Assembly: GCA_963693085.1 (NCBI GenBank)
Contig: OY856410.1
Span: 891,015,835 to 891,079,834, forward strand
DNA from: Alisma plantago-aquatica
Taxonomy: Eukaryota > Streptophyta > Magnoliopsida > Alismatales > Alismataceae
Length of the DNA: 64,000 bases
Direction: 5' to 3'
In this document: positions 57,226-64,000 of the stretch, piece after piece
How positions within the stretch are numbered: the first letter of the stretch is position 1
How the letters are laid out: every line of letters begins with the position of its first letter
Position numbers and translations under genes: made by a program
Notes under the pieces: model-generated
Database searches by the model: none
What the model was told of the DNA's origin: nothing
Seen by the model: only the letters and a program-made list of their open reading frames with translations

Positions 57226-58340
57226 TTAGATTGATGGAGCAGGATCATGAATCTCAATAGTTTGTCTTGGAATTTCGTCATCTAGGGTATAATATTTCTT
57301 CAATCTATGGCCATTAACAGTTCTCTCCCCTCCATTGTCATTAATAATGATGATTTCTCTGGTTGGGTAGATGTGCTTGATGGTGAATGGCCCAGACCAC
57401 TTTGTGCGAAGTTTTCCAGGGAACATCTTAAGTCTAGAATTGAAAAGAAGGACTTTATCTCCGACGACGATATCTTTCCTTTTGAGATGTCCATTGTTCC
57501 ACATCTTAGTTTGTTCTTTGTAGATCCTAGCGCTTTGGTAGGAGGTCATTCGTAGTTCCTCAACTTCTTGTAATTGTAGTTGTCTATAATCGCCAACATT
57601 TTTGAAATCGAAATTCAATTATTTGATGGCCCACCAAGCTTTGTGTTCTAGTTCAACTGGAAGATGACATGACTTTCCATATACCAAACGAAACAGGGTC
57701 GTTCCTATTGGTGTTTTGTAAGCAGTGCAATATGCCCAAAGGGCATCAGGGAGCTTAGTGGACCAATCTATGTGATGTCTGTTGATCGTCTTTTCTAGAA
57801 TGGCCTTTAGTTGTCTATTTGAAACTTCGACTTGGCCACTTGTCTGTGGATGATAAGGTGTGGTGACCTTATGTTTAACTCCATATTTTCTTATGAGGGT
57901 TTCAAAACTTCGTTCTAAGAAATGAGATCCTCCGTCTGATATGATTGTTCGAGAGATTCCGAATCTAGGGAAGATGATATCCTTGAACATTTTGAAAACT
58001 GGTTTGGAATCGCAAGAAATGGTGGGTATAGCATCTACCCATTTTGAAACATAATCCACAGAAACCAATATGTATGAGAATTCGTAAGATGAGGGGAAAG
58101 GACCCATGTAGTCTATTCCCCATACATCAAAAAGTTCAATTTCTTGCCACAAGGTAAGAGGCATTTCATTTCTTTTAGATATGCTCCCGGAAAGCTGACA
58201 TTTATTGCAGGATCGGACAAAATTATGGGCGTCCTTTCATATCGTTGGCCAAAAAAAACTAGATTGAAGAATTTTGAGAGAGGTTTTCTTTGAACTCATG
58301 TTCCCCCAGTAGGGCTAGAATGACAATGTTCTAGAATAGG
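57226..58340 (-). pseudogene. Athila-like integrase
   Basis: Minus strand: ILEHCHSSPTGG (end of the zinc site) near 58335; core from 58164: [20 protein letters not shown] (first Asp), [20 protein letters not shown] (second Asp), [20 protein letters not shown] (Glu), then [18 protein letters not shown] and a TAA near 57616. The frame then continues LNFDFKNVGDYRQLQLQEVE, VGDKVLLFNSRLKMFPGKLR, KWSGPFTIKHIYPTREIIII to the stop at 57226. The D-D-E triad is complete and the C-terminal GPF..K domain is present. The stop in the middle and a frame change near 58290 break the gene. Confidence 0.9.
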
Positions 58341-59760
58341 GATAATTTCTTCTTTTGGTAGACAGCGACAGAAAAGTCCATCCACACATAGACGGAAAAG
58401 ATATGGTTCGTCCCAAAAGTATTGCTTAACATCATGAAGGAATTTATTTTTATCATTGTAAGAGGTAGAAGGGTGGATAATTCTTGTAGCTAGATAGTTC
58501 ACTATATCGGCATACCAAGGAAATCTGGTAGTAACTTTCATAAGTTGGTCGTCGGGTAGGGAATCTCGAATAGGTATATTGTCATCCTCCTAAGACTCGA
58601 TGCGACTTAGATGATCAGCAACAAAATTTTCCACCCCACTCTTGTCCTTTATTTCTAAGTCAAATTCTTGAAGCATCAATACCTAGTGGATGAGTCTAGG
58701 TTTTGCATCTTGTTTCTGAATTAGGTATTTGATGGCTGAGTGGTCTGTGTATACTATGACTTTCAATCCAATTAGATAGGAATGAAATTTCTCAAAGGCG
58801 TAGACGATGGCTAAGAATTCATTTTCAGTAGTAGTATAATTGTTTTGAGCCTCATCTAGCATCTTTGACGTATAGTATATCACATAGGTCTTTTTGTCTA
58901 TTCTCTGCCTTAGCATTGCTCCTATAGCATAGTTGCTGGTGCCACACATTATCTCGAATGGTTGTGACCAATTGGGTGCTCTCAGAATAGGTAAAGAGAT
59001 TAGAGCATTCCTTAATGTTGTGAAGCTATGTAGGAATTCATGGTCAAAATTGAAATCAGCATCCTTGGTTAATAAGTAGGTCATGGGTTTTGCTATTTTT
59101 GAGAAGTCTTTAATAAATCTTCGATAGAATCCAGCATGACCCAGAAATGCTCGCACTCCCCTTATATCCTTAGGTGGTGACAGCTTTGAGATGACATCGA
59201 TCTTTGCTTTGTCTACTTCAATTCCTATTTCACTTACTCGATGTCCAAGGACAACATCTTCGGTTACCATAAAGTGGCACTTTTCCCAATTCAGGATAAG
59301 GTTTGTTTCCTCGCATCTTTGTAAAACTTTCCTGAGGTTGAGTAGACAATTGTCAAAAGAATCTCCGTAAACTGAAAAGTCATCCATAAATACTTCCATT
59401 ATGGACTCGATTAATCCCACAAAAATTGTTGGCATACACCTTTGAAAAGTTGTGGGTGCGTTATACAGCCCAAAAGGCATCCTTCTGAAAGCGTAGGTTC
59501 CAAAGGGACAAGTAAATGTTGTTTTTTCTTGGTCTTCCGGGTGTATTGGAATTTGATAGAACCTAGAATAACCATCGAGGTAGCAGAAGAACGTCTGGTG
59601 GGCCAAGCATTCAAGGACTTTGTCAAGGAAAGGTAGAGGGAAGTGATCTTTTCTTGTTGCTTAGTTTAGTTTTCTGTAATCAATACACATCCTACATCCT
59701 GTGACAGTCCTTGTGGGTACTAGCTCATTTTTATCATTCAGAATGACAGTGGTCCCCCCT
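58341..59760 (-). pseudogene. Athila-like reverse transcriptase and RNase H
   Basis: From 59737 the minus strand reads NELVPTRTVTGCRMCIDYRK, [30 protein letters not shown] (59606), [40 protein letters not shown] (FMDD is the catalytic YxDD box), [40 protein letters not shown]. RNase [61 protein letters not shown], then a stop near 58681 and VENFVADHLSRIES. A +1/-1 shift in the G/A run at 59754-59765 separates it from protease, and a TAA lies near 59662. Confidence 0.92.
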
Positions 59761-60760
59761 TTTTGGGAACCACTTGGATTGGGCTGACCCATTGAGAATT
59801 AGAAATGGGATATATGATACCAGCTTTTAGGAGTTTAAGGACTTCAAGGCGAACCACTTCTTTGAGGTTTGGGTTTAGTTTCCTCTGGTGTTCCCTCGAT
59901 GGTTTGAACTCTTCTACCATAGGTAGTCTGTGCATGCATAGAGCTAGATTTATTCCCGTTAGGTCAATCATTTTATATCTAATAGCTTTCTTGTGTTTCC
60001 TTAGCTCAGCGAGAAGTCTTTCTTCTTGGTCATCTATTAAAGTAGAGTTGATTATGATTGGGTACAGTTTTTCTTCATCCAGGAAGACATGTTTGAGCCC
60101 TTTTGGTAAGGCTTTCATTTCAGGGGCCTTGAGTACTTCTGTAGTTTCAAAAGTGGTGACAGATTTCAATTCCTCGAAAGTGGCTGCCGGAGCTTCTTCA
60201 TCTTGGCCTAAGTATCGCAGACATTGTTGTACTAGTTCGCTGGCTGAAAATTCAACTTCTGGGTTTGTCAATACATTCTCCAGATCATCAGATGGTTCGT
60301 TTGTTTCTGGATGTAATTGAGATATTTTTTCTATTGCCTCGAGAAGGAAAACTTCTTCCTGGATACTGGGACCTTTTAGGCTATTAAGGACTATGAATTG
60401 GATGGCTTCCTTTCCTAGTCTTAAGATAATTGTGCCTACTGCAACATCGATCAGTGATCTTGCGGTAGCAAAGAAAGGCCTTCCGAATATTATTGGATAT
60501 CTTAGATCTTCTTTTATATCCATAATAACAAAGTCATAAGGGACATAAGAGTCCCTCCCTATCCTGACTGGGATATCTTCAATGATCCCCAATGGTGTAG
60601 TGATGGTAGAATCAGCCAGCTGAATTGTAATTATTGTTGGTAACAAATTGGTAAAACCCAACCTTTTGCACATTGAGAAGGGCATAATAGATATAATAGC
60701 TCCTAGATCAGCTAATCCTTTTTTTTCTAGAGGCATTCCCGATTGAACATTGGATACCAA
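59738..60760 (-). pseudogene. Athila-like aspartic protease and linker to RT
   Basis: The minus strand reads KKGLADLGAIISIMPFSMCK near 60715: D-L-G-A replaces the usual D-S/T-G-A, as is normal in Athila. Then IQLADSTITTPLGIIEDIPV, SYVPYDFVIMDIKEDLRYPI and IFGRPFFATARSLIDVAVGT, the full protease fold. The linker (60300-59940) carries EEVFLLEAIEKISQLHPETN, and the RT leader reads LRKHKKAIRYKMIDLTGINL, LCMHRLPMVEEFKPSREHQR, then SQWVSPIQVVPKKGG. The frame differs by one from gag and from RT. Confidence 0.9.
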
Positions 60761-60761
60761 A

Positions 60762-62902
60762 GGATCTAGGATCTTTTTGTTTCCTTGGCATTTTATTGAG
60801 AATAATATCCAAAGTTGTCTGAGCCAGTTTAAAAGTCTCTTGTTCTCCAGTCATACACTTCCTTAATAACAAGGTCTTTAGGTATTTGGCCCAAGATGGT
60901 ATTTCAGAGAGAGCATCAAGGAATGGGATATCGATATATAGTTTTTTCATCGCTTCCTTAAATTTTTGGAACCTAGTATCCAAACTAGTCCCTCTCAACC
61001 TGCCTGGGTATGGTATTCTGGGCTTATATGGAAGGACTTCAGGTTCTTTGAAATCTAGTCTTTTTTCCTTTTCCTTATCACATTCTTTGGTCTTTTCAGT
61101 TTCTTGGTTTGTACTTGCGATTGGGTTGATGGCAGCTATATCTTCATCTTCCTGAATGATTTTCATGGCTTCAGTAAGGATACGACCCGACCTTGTGGTG
61201 ATGGCTTTCAATTGTTCTTGTCTGGGGTGATCGTGTCTTAGGTTTATCTCTGTTTGACCAGAAAAAGTGCCTACCAGAGGTTTTAGTTGAGCTGTGATTT
61301 GTGCTAACTGAGTTTCAACAGCTTTTTGTTGGGCTTGCTGGTTGGCAAGCATGGTTTGTTGCGACTGCAACATTTGTCTTATCAATGACAATTCATCTGT
61401 TGGTGGAGGCGGATTATACTTTTGTAGATTTTGTTGAAACTATTGTGGTTGCTACTGCTGAGGCGTAGTGGATAATTGGGGTTGTTGAATTTGTGGTTGT
61501 TGCAGCTAGGGTTGTTGTAATTGTGGGTGCAACCACAGATGAGTATATTGGTAATATGCAGAAAGGTTTCTTGGTTGTGTGAATCCTTGCAATCCTCCTC
61601 TAAAGTTTCCCTAGTTTTGATTATAATTGTTCTAGAAACTTGTTGGCGATCTATTAAAAACTCCTCCTTGGGTCTGGTGTTGCGGGTTGGCAGTCCCCGC
61701 AGGATTCCCATATTGAATCCTGGGATGGTTTCTTGGTTGATTTGGGTTATAATAAGCATGTCCTAGTATAGTGTGGATGGAATTTACTTGTTCTGGTGAT
61801 AGATCCCTAGGATGTTCGATGATTGGTTCATATTGTGGTTGCGGTGTCTGCATGTCCATCATCACATTATATAGGAGACCACATGATAATGTGGGATGAT
61901 CGGATGCATGACATGCCTCGCAAGTCACGGTAGCTGCCTTGACCTGTTGGGAGCTCTTCTTTTCTCTGAGTGTTGTTTCAAGAACTTGTTGCTTGTGAGC
62001 GATAGTTTTTAGGGCTTCAGTGATGGCTTTCATTTCCATTGATTCTTTAGCCTTACAAACTTTTAGAATTCCCCCGGAGGACGACCTTCCCCAATTAGAT
62101 TGGTTCTCGGCCCCAAGTGTAATAATCCTCCAGGCATCTTCGTAGTTCTTTTGCATGAAATTCTCCCCAGATGAGGAATCCAAAAAATTCTTAATGTCAT
62201 CACTTACTCCTCTATAGAATGTCTCTATCAGCTGGTTTTGAGAAATTCTGTGATGCGGACTTTACCTCAAAAGTTCCTTAAATCTCTCTCATGATTCTGC
62301 CAGTCATTCCCCAGGGAGTTGAGAGAAGTGATTAATTTGTCCCCTACTGTCATAAGTCAACGAAGGTGGAAAGAACTTCTCTAGAAACTTTTCTTCCAAA
62401 GGAGCCCAGGTGGTGATTGGCTCCCCATCTAGCCTGTTATACCAACTCAATGCCCTTCTGGACAAAGTGAAGTGAAAAAGGTGTAGCATGATTGCGTTGA
62501 AAGGAACTCTGAAATGTGGTACTAGCTGACAAAGAGACTTGAATCGCTTTAGGTGATCCATGCAGTCATCCCCAACACTTCCAGAAAAAGAAATGCCTTG
62601 CATAATCTGGATCCATTACGTGCGGATCTCAAAGTTTGGAACATTGATGAGCTAGAGCCTAACAGGGTGATTATCTTCAAAGTTCTTAGGAACAACATAA
62701 TCCTAAAGTTGCTTATTGTGCAACACTATTTGAGCAGCGGCTGTGGCTGCTTCATTCTCAACTTGAATGCGGGCTTGTTCTTCAGCTCGGACTTCAGCTT
62801 GAATCTGAGCACGCATGTCAGCAATAAGTTGTGCTCTTTGAGCTGCTATGGCGCGTTAACTCTTTCCATAACCAAAGCGTCTTGGCGATGTTCGTCAGCC
62901 AT
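60762..62902 (-). pseudogene. Athila-like gag
   Basis: ATG at 62902 (MADEHRQDALVMERVN), then after a frame change a helical Ala/Gln/Glu-rich stretch (AQLIADMRAQIQAEVRAEEQ). From about 62610: GISFSGSVGDDCMDHLKRFK, FHFTLSRRALSWYNRLDGEP and FFPPSLTYDSRGQINHFSQL, the gag core (L..F...C, FPFSL...A..W...L, FFP......R..I..F.Q). A zinc knuckle CEACHASDHPTLSC at about 61920-61880 fits C-X2-C-X4-H-X4-C. After a Gln/Asn-rich part comes LKAITTRSGRILTEAMKI (61200), then PYPGRLRGTSLDTRFQKFKE and IDIPFLDALSEIPSWAKYLK near 60930, typical of the gag-protease junction in Athila. Several stops (for example near 62190-62300 and 61620). Confidence 0.88.
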
Positions 62903-63157
62903 TTGTTTGGCTCATTGGCGGTTGAGTCAGATGCGTTGGTAGAAGCTTCGTTCTACTTTAGAGTCATACTCTGGTTCAGGGGAGAATCTGATGTTATGTA
63001 AAGGTTGCATACACATTTTCTACATGAGTAGAAGAATAACACACTTTAGATAATGTGGAAAAATGATGAAATTAAGATGATATGAATTATGGTTAAAGAA
63101 AAGTGTAAAATCCTAATCAACTAGAAAGTTAACAAGTAAAATTAGAACGTTCCATTG
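62903..63157. other. Untranslated leader between primer site and gag
   Basis: AT-rich leader without a gene. CATTTTCTACATGAGTAG and similar words only. Confidence 0.5.
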
Positions 63158-63176
63158 TCCCTAGCAACGGTGCCAA
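63158..63176 (-). other. Primer-binding site of the Athila-like element
   Basis: The minus strand reads TTGGCACCGTTGCTAGGGA, four bases from the LTR at 63181. This closely matches TTGGCGCCGTTGCCGGGGA, the site shared by Athila-type plant gypsy elements. Confidence 0.88.
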
Positions 63177-63180
63177 TTTT

Positions 63181-64000
63181 TGATGGAGACTCCAATTACG
63201 TCGTGTTGCATGCACCACTAAATATCTTAGAGATAGTTAATCTCTAAGTTTAGCCTTGTGTATGCTATAATAAGATCTCCACCCACGTATGCTAAGATAT
63301 GTGGAAGTCTTATCGTAGTATAGTTAAGGGTCGAATCCATGAGACAACGGTCTTGTTAAGAGTTTAACAAGATGGAAAACGTAATAATCCCACTTATCCA
63401 CTTATAAATCGATATTTAGATCAAAGAGTTGATTTGATGGTTAAGATAATATGCAGAGAAAGAAAATAACAAGAAAGTAAACTTAAGGTTGTAAACAATA
63501 TTTAGAAACCACTAGGATGTGATTGGGTTTCACCACCACTACGCATGGATCAAAACATTCATCACCATAACTTGGCTTGCAAAGAAAAGAGTCTAAACAG
63601 TTAGTATCTTTGTAGACTTAGCTTCCTTTCATATAACTAACTACGAGAAACGTGGAAGCGTTGCAATGCCAGCCATCCCAATATGAATGGTAACTTACTT
63701 TGAATCACTCCCCTCACAAAGTGTGTTCCTCGACCTGTCAAGGTTGTACTTTCATACGTCGACTGATTCCATTTCATAGTATGAAAGTACAACAATGGAG
63801 GTGAGTTTACTCCACTCCTTGAGAAATGCTCCTAGATATCGAACCAAACGTATGGTGACTACATACAATCTGGAACCAACAAGCAGTCGATATTCGAATC
63901 TAGAAGTACAAACATAGATAATTTGCACTAACAGATATTAGATAACACAAGTTGCTGATCAAGCAACTAGCATTCATTAAATGATTGATGTTGAACTAGA
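63181..64000 (-). repeat. Athila-like 5' LTR, first 820 bp in window
   Basis: Aligns base for base, with a few per cent differences, to the left LTR from 48175 (for example AGTTTAACAAGATGGAAAAC and CCATTTCATAGTATGAAAGT). The array A equivalent would lie beyond the window edge. Confidence 0.93.

Larger units (their letters stand above)
48175..64000 (-). mobile_element. Athila-like Ty3/gypsy retrotransposon, 5' LTR runs off window
   Basis: The left (3') LTR 48175-50280 and right (5') LTR from 63181 share the start TGATGGAG and long identity (TCTCTAAGTTTAGCCTTG and many more). The primer site TTGGCACCGTTGCTAGGGA and a protease with DLGA instead of DSGA or DTGA are features of the Athila lineage. 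Order on the minus strand: gag, protease, RT, RNase H, integrase, then two extra ORFs before the polypurine tract. It interrupts LTR 3 of the tandem array; the expected target duplication on the left is CATGG. The element is more than 15.8 kb long and damaged throughout. Confidence 0.88.

Overview
This window is angiosperm nuclear DNA made almost entirely of transposable elements nested in one another. The signs are plant-type transposon families (CACTA/En-Spm with TNP2, DUF4216 and Ulp1-like genes; Ty1/copia; an L1-type LINE; long-LTR Ty3/gypsy elements; a hAT-type MITE), spliceosomal intron borders, long AT microsatellites and no bacterial operon structure. I cannot name the species. No intact host gene is certain. 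Two weak candidates are a short GC-richer ORF at 23951-24280 (minus) and a spliced, Lys/Glu-rich gene at 34044-35721 (plus), and the second is probably transposon-derived.

1-23675: a minus-strand Ty1/copia element (Copia-1; right LTR about 23121-23675, left LTR 7411-8141) that two related CACTA elements have entered in the same orientation. CACTA-1 (from before the window to 7410) sits at the outer edge of the left LTR. CACTA-2 (8887-18209, complete, 9.3 kb) splits the RNase H coding region. Both carry a TNP2/DUF4216 transposase pseudogene and a second gene (Transposase_24-like N-terminal part; in CACTA-2 also a Ulp1/C48-like cysteine protease part). They share at least two premature stops. 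CACTA-1 also has extra copies of a 313-bp palindromic repeat and a 1-kb insertion with long inverted arms around a gypsy gag fragment.

23676-35721: an unassigned stretch, then a second minus-strand copia element (Copia-2, about 25060-32500). It is broken by a 143-bp (TA)n tract inside the reverse transcriptase and by a 5'-truncated LINE with a target duplication. Microsatellite-rich DNA follows, then the Lys/Glu-rich gene with AGTAACT-rich introns.

35722-48174: a tandem LTR-internal-LTR-internal-LTR array of a non-autonomous gypsy-type retrotransposon with about 3.6-kb LTRs. Its short internal regions keep only an initiator-Met primer site and the last codons of a pol gene. The first LTR contains a hAT-type MITE with an 8-bp target duplication.

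48175-64000: an Athila-like Ty3/gypsy element on the minus strand (3' LTR 48175-50280; 5' LTR from 63181 running off the window). It has gag, a DLGA-type protease, RT/RNase H and integrase, all damaged by stops and frameshifts, followed by two further ORFs beyond integrase. Three arrays of a shared 27-bp palindromic unit (one in the LTR, two between integrase and the extra ORFs) are its most unusual feature.

Order of insertion: Copia-1 came before both CACTA elements, the LTR tandem inserted into the Lys/Glu-rich gene region, and the Athila-like element then inserted into the third LTR of that tandem.
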